A stretch of 64,000 bases of DNA from positions 1 to 64,000 of the forward strand of contig QLIY01000391.1 of NCBI GenBank assembly GCA_003260075.1. The letters are read 5' to 3'. The position numbers and the translations under genes are program-made. Below, one piece after another: positions 1 to 13,911 of this stretch; positions within the stretch are counted from its first letter, which is position 1; each line of letters starts with the position of its first letter. Under the pieces are notes generated by a model that was not told where the DNA came from, did not search any database, and saw only the letters and a program-made list of their open reading frames with translations. The DNA is from Phallusia mammillata. Taxonomy: Eukaryota; Chordata; Ascidiacea; Phlebobranchia; Ascidiidae.

Positions 1-247
1 TTAGGTCAAAAAATAATTGCCCTAGTAATAAGCTATCGTAAAGCTCTTTTGCAATTGTATATACAATAACTGACAAAAGTAAAAAAAAGTGTAGTAGTGA
101 ACATGAAACTAAGTAAATTTGACAAAATTTTGCAAACTGAGGTTTTATGTATGCTATTCGATACATGTTTTAAACCCTAATGATACTTTTTCACAGCCCA
201 AAACAACCTCAGCCTTGTTTTTCCATCACCAATAAGTTATGGCTTAC

Positions 248-549
248 CCTCAATCAATGCTTCAAATTTTGCAATCCTTCTCCTCAGTTTACAAGTGTCT
301 GGGCACGTCGCAGGCTTTTTAGGTTTCTGGTAATTGCATGAAATTTCCACATTATATCTTATGGTCAAATAGAATAGTCTAGCCTACGTTACAGTATACA
401 AAATAAAGTTTGTTTTTTGAGTGTTGTTGGACTAGCTTGTCCATCGCTTTGAAACTCACCTTCGCTTTGGGGGGGCCACCCTGTCTTCCGCTATCTATTG
501 GCAATGCAAGAAGTCCAACTACTATTGCAATAAACACCAAACTACGCAT
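248..549 (-). CDS. Secreted protein, first two exons (gene leaves window to the left)
   Basis: Two phase-compatible exons read leftward. Exon 1 (460-549) starts at an ATG and encodes a hydrophobic signal-peptide-like start (RSLVFIAIVVGLLALP) followed by SGRQGGPPKAK, ending at a GTGAGT donor. Exon 2 (248-326) follows a CCAG acceptor and encodes a Lys/Pro stretch, CPDTC, then a helical segment (RRRIAKFEALIE), ending at GTAAGC. No further exon was recognised in bases 1-247. A signal peptide followed by a two-cysteine motif and a possible coiled coil fits a secreted multimeric protein such as a fibrinogen-related or collagen-like protein, but the family cannot be named from 57 residues. Confidence 0.5.
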
Positions 550-782
550 CGTGCTAAAACTAGATTAACTACGTTATAGACTGTCTTTATTTTGTCAGCA
601 TTTAGCCAATGCAGCAGTTTTCGTAGTGCAGTTTGGGCACAAGACAGACAGAACAAACTTTGTCTCACAAAGTCCGTGAACGGTCTGGTTAATAAATTAC
701 TAATGGATATTTTAAGACAGGATTTCCTTCAAACAGGAAATCAGTGCTTGGTCGTAGTTTAAATCCGGCTAAAATCGGTTTA

Positions 783-792
783 CCCCCCCCCC
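783..792. other. C10 run replacing about 85 bases
   Basis: Compared with the second copy of the duplicated block, this C run stands where about 85 bases are missing. This suggests filler in a sequencing gap rather than a natural homopolymer. Confidence 0.6.
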
Positions 793-1018
793 GGAATTTC
801 GCAAGGTGGCGTTAGCAGCCGCAACAGAAAAGAATCCAAATTGGGGATCTCCCGGTAAAGATCCTATTCTCTTTTTTCGTCTTTAACCCTACTGTTGTTG
901 AGTAAGAGTTAAGTTGAGTCTATTTCGCCCACCGTAGCAAGTTTTAGCAGCACAATTGAGAATATCCATCAATCCGGAAATAATGTGCATGCCTCTGCCT
1001 CGGCTTTCGTAGTAATGT

Positions 1019-1028
1019 CCCCCCCCCC
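1019..1028. other. C10 run at a direct-duplication joint
   Basis: Separates two near-identical copies (662-1018 and 1029-1459). Same arrangement as many other C runs in the window; likely an assembly joint. Confidence 0.65.
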
Positions 1029-1820
1029 TCACAAAGTCCGTGAACGGTCTGGTTAATAAATTACTAATGGATATTTCAAGACAGGATTTCCTTCAAACAG
1101 GAAATCAGTGCTTGGTCGTAGTTTGAATCCGGCTAAAATTGTTTAGGCACAAAAAATGGAATTGTTTAATTGTTTAGTGTCAAATATTGCTGGTGTAATT
1201 TGCCCATACCGCATTCTAACGTTAAAAAAATTAAACCGGAATTTCGCAAGGTGGCGTTTGCAGCCGCAACAGAAAGGGATCCAAATTGGGGATCTCCCGG
1301 TAAAGATCCTGTTCTCTTTTTCGTCTTTAACCCTACTGTTGTTAAGTAAGAGTTAAGTTGAGTCTATTTCACCCACCGTAGCAAGTTTTAGCAGCACAAT
1401 TGAGAATATTCATCAATCCGGAAATAATGCGCATGCCTCTGCCTCTGCGTTCGTAGTAATGCAAAGGAACACATACAAATTATGTCTGTACTGTAAGAGC
1501 AACTATACAACCATTCCATACAGCTTGGACAAAGTATTCAAAGTGCAGTTGGTTAACCAGTACACCAAGTTTTAACACAGAAAGCATTTAACAAAGCTTT
1601 TTTTTAAATTAAAGGTATGCCAAGCAGTCAGTGAGAATGAGAGAAAAATCTGATGTTCTGTAATTAATGTGATAAATTGTGCTGCTAGCTTGGTGATTTT
1701 AATTTGGCCCAGCTGCCTTGATAAAACAACAGGTTTTAAAATTTGTCGTGTTAAATGTGCCTTATTCAAAGTCCTACTTTTAGCAGAAATTTATATAATT
1801 TGGACCAATAATTGTTATTA

Positions 1821-3705
<1,885 letters not shown>

Positions 3706-4520
3706 GCACATGGGTTGCTATGTTCTGCAAAAAGATGTACATGTGTGACATGTACTTCCTGAAATTAATGAGCTATAACCATTACTAATCAATTGCTATG
3801 AAAAGTATTATACTTTACACATGTTACTTTTTTGGCCCGTTTGACATAACGAAAAAATTGTACAGTGTGTTGCTAGAATATTATTCCTTACTCATTGATT
3901 TTTGGTCGCATAAACGAAACACAACACGCAATTGTTTGCTGTAGATGCGTACATATGTACTTAATATGCTTACAAACAACACAAACCGCATACTGTGGAA
4001 AATTGAAGCGCCATGTACTGCAGAGCGGGAAATATTCGCAGAACACGATCCTCAAAACAGTTTTTTTAGCATAAAATGACCCAATACGCAAACTGGCTCC
4101 GTGTTACATTCAAAAACACATGTTCACTTAAGGTCAAGTTAATTTCCTGATTCGTACGAATCTAAAAACCAACTTGCTCAAATAACATTTGCAGCAAGTC
4201 ATAATTTTACGTTTTAGACCATAATTTTTTTATTTGGCTGTGTTTAAGTCTAATTTGGCAAGAAGGCCTTGAATTGCGTGGAAGTTGTTCAGCTGTTCAC
4301 TCCCACGCATTTAGGCACCAAGTAGCAGTTTCCTCAGACATTTGTGTTTGCACAAAGTGTTACCAAGGCTTAGCCCTTCATAAGTTCGCTTTCTTGTTTA
4401 AATATTTGCTCTTTTGTTGCCCTTGCTCTTTTTGTTAAGGTTTTTGCTTTCATATTTTACGCGACTTCTGTTATAAGTTATTGTGATTTGATCTGTGCAT
4501 TAACATGCGTTTGATATTAG

Positions 4521-4645
4521 GTTTGATTAATCCAAAACAATCGGAATACGAAGAGCCCGATGGTGTTGTTCAAGCTGAATCGGAGGTGATAGAAAATAAT
4601 GAAGGGAGTGCGGAAGATCTAAATGAGAAAAGTAGTTTTAAATGA
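4521..4645 (+). CDS. Alternative last exon of the K2P channel (candidate)
   Basis: After a TTGATATTAG acceptor the frame encodes LINPKQSEYEEPDGVV and a further acidic stretch ending in TGA, 40 residues in all. Its phase fits exon 5 of the channel (ending 3394), so skipping the 3572-3705 exon would give the same channel a different acidic cytosolic tail. It does not fit the phase of the available donor in the 3572 exon. Conservation of an open, acidic frame in the right phase is the only evidence. Confidence 0.4.
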
Positions 4646-6567
4646 AACAGACATACACATTTCAAATTCTTCAGCGGTACAACAGCAACGAAAAACTCGG
4701 CGCCAATGGGGTTATACATTTTCAGGGGGTAGCAAAGTCCAAAGTTTGTACAGGCGCACTGTATCTATACACAATAAACATTCTGCCTCAATATTGTTGT
4801 ATATATTGGCGTTTCTAAATCGCGTTAGACTTGGTGTTTATTGTACAGTGTTTTGTTTAATAACGCAACTGTTTTCTGCTAATCATCCTTATAATTATTT
4901 TAATTGTGAAATAACATGGTGCAATAATTGTAATCCTTATAGTGTTGTGTCAGTTTTGGTTTTCAACATTTTGACCAAATCGTAAGGGGCGTGTTTTTCA
5001 ACTATATTTTTTATGGAACCACTGTAACTATAGTACTGGTTTGAATATGGGTCCTAGCAAATGTCGTTCGTACGTATTCGCAAAAAGGGGAAAGCTTAAA
5101 AAGTACTGACAATTAGTTTGGTGAACTATAACATAAGATAAACTTCCTCTGATTACCTATGTCTTAGGTGGCGAGACGCAGTACTCTGGGAGTCTTTGTG
5201 TTGGGTTTTGAACAAGTCACTGTATTGCATAAATTAACATTTGTTTAGCCGTCATGTAAAATGTGATGCGTACATATGTACTTACTATGCTTAACTTTCT
5301 GTAGTCATTATTTCCATTGGTTCTAATCGCCATAATTGCCGTGTATCTTTCGGATGTTTTTTTCATGTTGTTCAGGTATAATTTTCTTATGCTTATCTCA
5401 AAATCTTAGACGAATGACTTATTGTTTTTCACGAACTTAAAATCAATACGACTTGTGTTGATTGGCCCGAAAGGATCGTAACTTATATGAAAAGAAAATC
5501 TCCATTTGACGGGAAACATGGTTAACCTTAATAACAAAACCAACGAGTAATTGTGACTGTTTTTTTGTTTACTTGTTTCTAATGCAGTTCATCAATTCCG
5601 CAATGATTTACGACTGAATAAAATTTATAAGACCATTAAAACACCATTAGGACCAATTTTTTGGCAATAAATTTTATAAAAGATAGGCAACCCAAATTAC
5701 TTTTTTGGGTTGTTACAAACAAGAATTGGTCATAAAGTTAGAGTTCGTCAAACCGAAGCCACATGCTCAGTGGGTTACTTGTTGTAACTTGAAGCAAAGT
5801 GGTTCCTCATTGCACTAGCGATCGCCGGTAAAGCAAAGTAAACACACCAACCTATATATTACTACGGGACATGTGTCCATGTAGGCAAATATTGACCGAG
5901 TGAGTGTGGTTTCGACATGAAACATGCTGTTGTCGGGTTAACCTTATTCGAAATTTGCATCGAACTTTGTCAAACGAAAAGTCATAAACCGAATACAATA
6001 CTTATCAAATATGGTTAACGTGGGGACCCTATAATCAAATATGGTTAACGTGGGTTATGTTATCCTGGCACTATAGTAATTAAAACCTATTAAGTGTAAC
6101 CTGGATAATTTATACTTTTTGTCATTTAACTTTTTCATCTGTAGGCTAGTTGAAAGGTCACTCGAGATATAACAAAATAGAACTCACGTGCGTCCTTATG
6201 GCTATCGCGTAGCATAAATGAGATTCATCTACTAGCTGATATTCGTATGACTAAACATTGGGTTCATCACGGCAGCGTAAGGCGCAACGATTACCACATG
6301 CAAATATTAGGAACTAAAAAGGGAGGAGACGGCCTTTCTTTTTGATGAAAATACAACATTTTATGCTTCAAGCTCGATCGTTAGAGTACCGCCATGCACA
6401 TAACATAACATTTTATTGTAAACAGTTGGTCGTATTGGGCATTACAAAGAAAAACTTGTTGTTTTAAAGCAACTACAACGGATAAACGGACTGACACGAC
6501 AAAAGCCATGCTGATAAGTATGTCCACCACAATGGAACATTTTGCCCGTTTCCTGAATAAAGCATTA

Positions 6568-6568
<1 letters not shown>
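4646..6568. other. Intergenic, no gene recognised
   Basis: AT-rich sequence with only short open frames that lack domain features. A 20-base stretch containing ATATGGTTAACGTGGG is repeated at about 6008 and 6039. Nothing else was supported. Confidence 0.5.

Positions 6569-6622
<54 letters not shown>
6569..6622. other. C54 run between two short overlapping ends
   Basis: The motif AAGCATTAT occurs immediately on both sides of the run, as if two overlapping contig ends had been joined by filler. Poly-proline and poly-glycine open frames through it are artefacts. Confidence 0.6.
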
Positions 6623-6624
<2 letters not shown>

Positions 6625-7080
6625 GCATTATATGTCAAACCAAACAATATCGCAGGATTCGGCGCCCAGTCCTGGGGGTGGCTTTATCTTGTTTTAAAAG
6701 GAAGGATTGGACCCAATTTTAATTTGCCATAAACCCCTTCCCTGCAGGTTAGGAGGCCAGGTGGTGACTAAAAAATACAGTTCATAAACATCTTAGGACC
6801 TCGATCTATAATATAGATTCTATATCTTTTAATTTGTCGTTTTCTCTTACTTCAACAAAATGTTTTGATGGCCAAAACTTTTTTTCCAAATTTGATACAT
6901 TACATTTAATACTGTATGATTGATAAGTTATATTCCATACCGCTCTCAATTCTAGCTACACTTATAATACGATTCCATCGTGTTGTAAATGCCTGGTTTA
7001 TAGCTGTCACATGAGCGGATTTAAAAGCCATTAGTAAAGTAAATGTCTACATTTACGCGATTTCTTTGTGTTTAGTTTTT

Positions 7081-7293
7081 ATGGCGAAGTGCATTGTTCG
7101 AAACGTGTTTCGGGTGCAACCTAAAACGGTTTGGTCTGATGCGCTCGTTCTTTTTTCGTTTTGCGTGATAAAATTTTTAGTTGAAAAGATACACGAGGTT
7201 TTTTTTGAAAAAAAAAAAGATTGGACGGCTCTGGATGAGGTCTTGGAAAAAGTTAACTCGTACATACTGCAGCAATCAGGAAAAATAAAATAA
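7081..7293 (+). CDS. Possible small protein, 70 aa
   Basis: A single open frame beginning MAKCIVRNVF has one hydrophobic segment (ALVLFSFCVIKFLVEKI) and a charged C-terminal helix (KKKDWTALDEVLEKVNSY). A TTTAG acceptor lies five bases before the ATG, which would suit trans-splicing. Codon use looks ordinary and the amphipathic C terminus looks protein-like, but no family was recognised and the length alone does not prove coding. Confidence 0.35.
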   Translation: MAKCIVRNVFRVQPKTVWSDALVLFSFCVIKFLVEKIHEVFFEKKKDWTALDEVLEKVNSYILQQSGKIK

Positions 7294-7960
7294 ACTATGC
7301 ATCACTGTACACGAAAGGAGCTAACACATGATAAAAACACGTTTACAAATTCCCGAGATTTATATGCAACCTTCTGATTACTTTATTTATTGTTCATTCA
7401 ATGTAAAAATAAACAGTGAACGGAAGACCCAGTCAAACCAAGCTTTGCAAATAAACAATGTTTAAAATGCGACTTATTGAAATAAAAAATCAGCTGTTTT
7501 AGCAGCGAGGCAATAAAGTAAATTCTACTGTTTTTGAAAACTACGATAAAAAGAAATAAGGTAAAATATAACAAGTGCATGAAACAGTATCCAACAAGAT
7601 TTTTTTAGAATCAAAAATTTGGTGTCGTTTTATTTAATCTTTCGAAACCAACATATACATACTATTGTAGTTAAGAACAGCTAAATCAATTGCACAAATA
7701 TCAGTGGATAAAACTGCCATTTAAATCTAATAAGCAAATTGTTTTCAGTGAGTGTGCAAAACAACAATTAACTCAAATTTCAACCATAGAGACTGGTGTC
7801 TAGAAACAACAATACATATCTTGTGTATCATATTTTAGGGCACATATAATAAATCTTACAGATATAACTGCAAGCCACCCATGGTATATATTGCAAAACC
7901 TTTTGCACTGCCTTGAAACAAGCAAGTGCTGTCATATAAGCATATGCCCACTTTTCCTCA
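7294..7960. other. Intergenic / 3' flank of the SWEET gene
   Basis: AT-rich, no convincing exon on either strand. Probably holds the 3' untranslated region of the leftward SWEET gene. Confidence 0.4.
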
Positions 7961-9825
7961 TCACATTGGCAATACTTGTGATTTAGATGGGTATTTGTGG
8001 AAAAGAAAGAATCGAATAACACTTGTAACAACACCCAAAGCATTTGGAACCTAGAATTGTGTGATTTGAAGAAAAAATAAATAAATCATGTTTTAGACGA
8101 TTTTGAACAGCAATGTAGAAGTATACAAGAGTTTTATGATTTTGAACAGCAATCTTAAAGCTTACATGTAATAGGGTTAAAACAGTATATTTAATGCATT
8201 ACAGTGTAGCAAAGATTACCATTATAATATTTTGTTGCCGCAATGATTTCCACAAATAGAATTGCTTAGACTTACCACAATGAAGCTGTCACCTAATAAC
8301 ATTCCAAACAATGTCCATGAGCCTCCACACAAAAATGATGCCACAGTCAAAGGAAATGAAATCCTGGCAGTTGACTGCTCAGTAATAACAGTGTTCTGCA
8401 ACAGACAATATTTGCATTATTCTCAAAGATAAAAAAATATACTTAAGCAGGTTTTAAAGATTTACTTAGCACCACTTTACAGCTGTGAAGAAGTTTTGCT
8501 GTCAGTGGGTATTTGATTGAAAAAGAAACACGATAAACATAAATCTGGATAACAACCACACTTTAACAAAAAAGTGAAACTGTGTACACTTGTATTGCTT
8601 AACAAAATTTTGTATAGTTTGCTGTGTACATTGTGGCCCCACTTACTATTTCAGCCAATGGAGAGGCAAACATGAGAATAGTGATAATACAGCAAACAAA
8701 TCCTGTAATGTTGATAGAAACAGACAAACTTTCAAATCCATATGTTACCACAATCCATCCAACAAACACACACAAGCCAGCTGTTAGAGATTGAGTCACT
8801 TGCTTCTTCTAAAAAATAAAGCAAGTGTTAATGCTTGATGTGGTTTATATTTTTTTGCCAAGCTTTACAACAGAAGTTTACTGTCCAGTAAAACTGTAAC
8901 AGTGCTCTAATATACTTAAATTGGCTTTCGTCAAACATAAATGTGCTAGGGATTATTGTTGTTATGTAGCACACAATATAGGAGCCTTACCTTTGAATCA
9001 CAGTAAAATGTGTGAACAGCCATGTATATGGACTGCAAACTTGATCCAACCACATTGACAAAAAGCACAGTAAAGTTGTTAGTCATCTGTCCATATATTA
9101 TCCATGAAACATTGCTGAAAACATTAGTCAATGTCACTGCAGAGTAGCAAACGTTTTAATACAAAATAGTCCTATTTTGCAGTTTTATGTGTTAATAAGT
9201 TTAAAGAATAACTGTTGGATTTAAAGTGTGTTCTGTCATGAATCAATATCATCCAAATCTTACAATCCTTTTTTAACAAATTATAATACTTACTAATGAT
9301 TTTCTGATCAAAAAATTAACTTTATAATTATAATATAATTTATAATTATAGTTATGATGTACAAATTGGTAAATACTAATCATTAAGTAGCACACAAAGT
9401 TGTGCAAGTGTGCCAAATACTATCACAAAACTGCACTTTGTGTTACAGAAACCCAGCAAAAAGCCATCTGAATTATGAAATAGAAAGACATGTAAGATGT
9501 AACCATTATCCATGAGTTAATTATAAGATTAAATGTACAATATACACATACTTGACATTGGTCATTAAGTAGGGAAGGAATGGGATGTTAGCTGTCTTCT
9601 TTTGTCGAAACATTTGCAAACATTGGGGTCTGTAAATGTTTTATTAATTAGTATACTTTATACAAACAACATGGTATTGGTATCACTTATAATAAGATGT
9701 TTATGTTTTCTTTTAAGAAAGTTAAAACTACAAATAGTCAAAGCACTGTATGCTTACATTCCGGTCGCAAACATTACAATGGTAAAGAAAATGCATCCAT
9801 TTGACATAACATCCAGCCATTCCAT
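7961..9825 (-). CDS. SWEET1 (SLC50A1): SWEET sugar transporter, 213 aa, complete
   Basis: Six exons on the minus strand (9758-9825, 9552-9629, 8991-9114, 8647-8808, 8276-8395, 7961-8050) join in frame to 213 residues, the normal family length. Seven membrane helices form two MtN3/saliva domains. First repeat: TGIPQC, KKTANIPFLPYL, VSWIIYGQMTNNFTVLFVN, LQSIYMAVHTFY. Second repeat: MFASPLAEI, TEQSTARISFPLTV, WTLFGMLLGDSFIVVPNALG. The paired Pro, Trp and Asn positions of the sugar pore are present. The family moves glucose or other sugars down their gradient across plasma or Golgi membranes; animals usually have one or few genes. The ATG at 9825 is chosen because the first helix begins right after it. 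Confidence 0.93.
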
Positions 9826-11061
9826 TTTTGCAATTTGTTTTCACTTCAACTTCCAATCCAAAAACTTACGCCTGTCACCTGTGGAGTTTCAAAACATTGG
9901 TATTTATTACTGCACAGTGCACACCCAATGATCAGATGCAAGTTCTATTAACAAATTAGGTCATAGCACAATTATCAAATGCTTTCAAATTCGTTTGCCT
10001 GTATATTTTACAATTATCTGTAAGCCACACTTTACAATTGTTTTTAACTTACTTAAATCTGACTGTACACTGTACAGCACTACTAAATAATCAGCCATGC
10101 GTGTCAGTGTTTAATGATGCGAAACCAACGTTATATCGTGCCATAGATATCTTATTTAATACTTTAATTATTCGCACTCTCGGCAGTGCTCTGAAGTCCG
10201 AAACCGATTTGCCATGAAACGATGCTCGGTGAGCCCCTGTTTAACTGTAAATTATCGCATATCGCAAAAAACACCAAATTTTCAACTGACAAAGATTTTG
10301 CTTCCGTTTACGCTTTTAAACGAAACTTGACAATAAGGTTGCAGCTAAACACAAACTTACCTGCTGTTACACCAGTGCGACTTATCTGCCTTTTAATTTT
10401 ATTTACAGTGTTTAAAAGGTCTATATCACGACCACTTTAAATACTAATAAAAAGGAAAACGCTAATCAAGCACCACAGGACGACACTCAAAATATTAGTA
10501 AAAATACGGCAACAGATAAAGGCGATATTCATTGGCACAAAAGTTTAAAAATAGGGAGTCTATTCGAGTCAAAAACGAAAACAGGCACATTTCGATATGA
10601 TTGACTGTAAGCACCGTATTCACATAGGCAACTAAATTGTTTTTGCCGACTGAACTGTGTAAGCTAGGAACTTGTACGCTAAAAAATGCGACGACGTGTA
10701 GAATAAGAAAACAAATGTGCAATATTTAGTTCAGATAAGTAAACAAATGTGAAGTTAGGATGCATTTTGTTGGTCTCATTTTCGGACATGAAAGAAAGCC
10801 TAAAATGCACAGGCCTACTCTTCAATTACAATTTTTCTCTCTACATATTCAACAAACAAGTAAACAACCTTTCTAAAACACAAAATTTCAAAATCAATTG
10901 CATTTCACGACTTGTACATGACAGCGCCACTAGGTTCGATCCTTTAAGCTCACCGCAAATCACTCTGCAACGCATACTGAACTACATTTTAATATTGCAC
11001 GGTTAACCATCAGTCTCTGCGCCCCTTTACGCTGACGATCATCAGGGCTTTAAAGTAACAA
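9826..11061. other. Intergenic between two leftward genes
   Basis: Holds the SWEET promoter side and the 3' flank of the metalloprotease gene. Short open frames lack recognisable domains. No RNA gene was seen. Confidence 0.4.
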
Positions 11062-13853
11062 TCATACAGGAAATTCAATCTGTCCAACGCTGCTATCAGA
11101 CCCAGTGGTAACAGACGAACGGTTTGGTTGATAGTTGACTTCAATGGCTGATACGGTAGTTGGTCCCACCGACCGTGGAATTGTGCTTTTCCAATACAGC
11201 ACACCACCTACCGAAGCGAACACGCAGACACAAAGGGCACCAACTGCTGTGGCTGCAATTATGCCCGGAGGAGGGCGCTCTTGAGGAGGCGCCTTTGTTT
11301 GCTCTGTGCTTGATTGGTTGGAGATTTCGCATGCATGTAGTGTGTATTTTCTGTTGAAGGAAGAGAGAGGTAACACTTAGACACTGGTAAAATTTACCCT
11401 TAAAATGTATTTAGTTTTCGTTCAGTAATAGACTAAGATGGCTGTGGGTCCAACATCCAACACTAAGAATAAACGGTTTAACTACCTGATACACAACAGA
11501 CAAACTTCTTTTGACTCATATACATATGTCTAAGAACTAAATAGTGCAATGGCATCGATTTTGGTTAGCTGGAACGTAAATTTTACAAACTAACGGTAGC
11601 AAGAAAAAATCCCGCACAAAAAAGCTTTTTTAACACAGTCGATCACATACCTATCAAAACACACATCAACCCTACTGATACAAAGTCATTTTGCTACTTT
11701 AATTTCAGAACTTACACAGATATATGAGTGGCAAATAGCTCTCCGCCTTCGGGTGGTGAGATCTTAAATACTTTCGTGGTGACCATGGCCTTCAAACGCC
11801 TGACAGCTTCACCGCAAGCGTATTTTGAGGCCGAAATAGATTCGTCTGTTTTTAATTGGAAAACAACGGTATTGTCTGAAATGTAAGGTCTCCCTTGGAT
11901 CGTCGTTCTGCGAGTAAATACTAATTTTAGCGATAACCATAGACATATTTATTTGAAATTCATTAGCATATTCCCGCACAGGTTTGGACCCAGTTTGAAG
12001 CATTTTTACTTTGCATATTCTTGAATGTGTCTTGTGTTCAAAGCGTTTTGGGATTCTATTCTGTCTCGGCTACTTGTGTTTTCTTCAACAAGAAACTTAA
12101 GCAGCATTGCTTAAACCTAGTGCAATCCGATACATCACCCATTCAAGCATTGTCCAGACACTTTTTTGCTCTACTTTTGTCGAAAATGGATAAGGTTAAA
12201 CTGTGTTAATGGCACAAAATTTTACTAGTAAATCAAATAGGGATAAATTAAAAGAAAGGTGATTTTGTATGAAACGAGAAAATTCGTTTACCAAAAATGC
12301 AGGCAAAACGCATAATTATTTTTTTAACCTACCCATTGGTTTCTACAGCGTTGTGGATTGCGTTTTCAAACTTGTCTACAAACTGTTGGAGACGAGCGGA
12401 ATCTACAGGCGAACCGAGCCATTTGCGCAATCCCGAAAATGAAATGTTCACAGTGGCACAAGATTTCGACCCTGTGAATGAAGAAGTGTGAGATTTTAAG
12501 AACGGTCAAAATAGAATTTATTTTTTGATTGTACCTGCCCTCGAGGTTACGGTTTTCACATTAGGATTGCACATCAAGCGTGGGTCTGGACATCGAATGC
12601 TGCCTGCAATAAAGTTAGAATCAGCTGAAGCGAAAAGTGTAACAGAAGAACAGTAATATCTTTTTTCAAGTTAAACCCTTCATTGTGAAAGCAAACGCGA
12701 GGTTTTTTAGGTGCCTCCTCATGATTTTGAAGAAATACAAATACTCAGTCATGGAAAAGAGCTTTAGGTAAATTTTAGGTAAGAAACACCGACGAAAGAA
12801 TTCATAAGTGTCCGACACTACAAAAAAATAAAAGTGGCCGATTGTACCGAGGTAAGGTGAGATGAGATTGTTATTACCTTACAACAAAAACAAATGCAAC
12901 AGACCAAAATAGTAACTGAAAAAAGGTAATGTGGACACCTTTGTTTGTGAAACAAAGTTGACAGCGCAGCATTCAACTGGTTGTGATTAAATTTACCATT
13001 ACACAATTTGAGTTTTTAGAAGATACATTACCTGCGTAGCCAGGAATCTTGACGATCCTGTTTTTAATACACCGGACCCAGTCAGCACCGCTCACACGAA
13101 TCTCGAGAGTTTGCGAATTGTTGCATCTGTGTTCGTAACATCGCCCTTCCTCCTTAACACTTCGCTGCTCACGTGATTTCGTCGGTTCCTGCAAAGAGGT
13201 TGTCGATTTCAATTTTGTTCACCTTTCAGAGAAGCTATTCAGCTAACAAACAAACATTTAAACCCAAAAATTAGAGGAACAAGATGCAAGTGCTCTGTTC
13301 GATTTTGAACTAAGAATCACTTATTTCACAAACACGCTTGCGACAGTCTGGACTATGGAGTAACGTTTGTATTAGTATATTGCTTGTCATAATTTTAGTT
13401 TTTTATGATTGAGATGGACTGATCAGTAAGAGAAATAATCGCCCAACGAACTTTTTTACCCAGGTTAAGCAGCATATGTTTTCTAATTTTCCAAGCAGTA
13501 TATATTTTGTGGGTTTGTTTTCGATGCCTTGGTAAATATTAGTGATGGGACGGGTACCCGGTACTCGGTATCGATGGTATCGAACGATTTCAGTGGTATC
13601 GATACTCGTACTCGGTATCGAAATATTTTGTCTCAGTTTTCGATACCAACGTGCGAGTACCGAAAAGAATACGGGCAACTTTATGCCAATATTTGCTTCG
13701 AACGGCACAAAATCGGGAAAAAGTTCCGCCAGGTTACGTATATATTTTTTGCTATCACTTGGTGATTACATTTTTCGGCGTGTGTGTGTGCACGTCTGTA
13801 CCCCGACCATGGTAGATAAATTAGCCATACAACTAAGTACAAGACTACACTTA

Positions 13854-13911
<58 letters not shown>

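Larger units (their letters stand above)
550..1820. other. Intergenic region containing a duplicated block; no gene seen
   Basis: The segment 662-1018 is repeated at 1029-1459 after a run of ten Cs. The second copy carries about 85 extra bases (about 1147-1232) where the first has another run of ten Cs (783-792). Apart from the C runs the copies differ at only a few scattered positions. No coding exon was supported here. Confidence 0.7.

Noticed and set aside
4623-4985. 120-codon frame starting MRKVVLNET
   Set aside because: It overlaps the alternative K2P exon in another frame and shows no domain; the acidic frame in phase with exon 5 explains the region better.
6381-6732. Poly-glycine and poly-proline open frames
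   Set aside because: Translations of the C54 run; the same applies at 13542-14042, 43272-43734 and 56128-56365.
9309-9352. AT-rich near-palindrome in a SWEET intron
   Set aside because: Simple TTATAATTATAA sequence with no flanking duplication or other sign of function.
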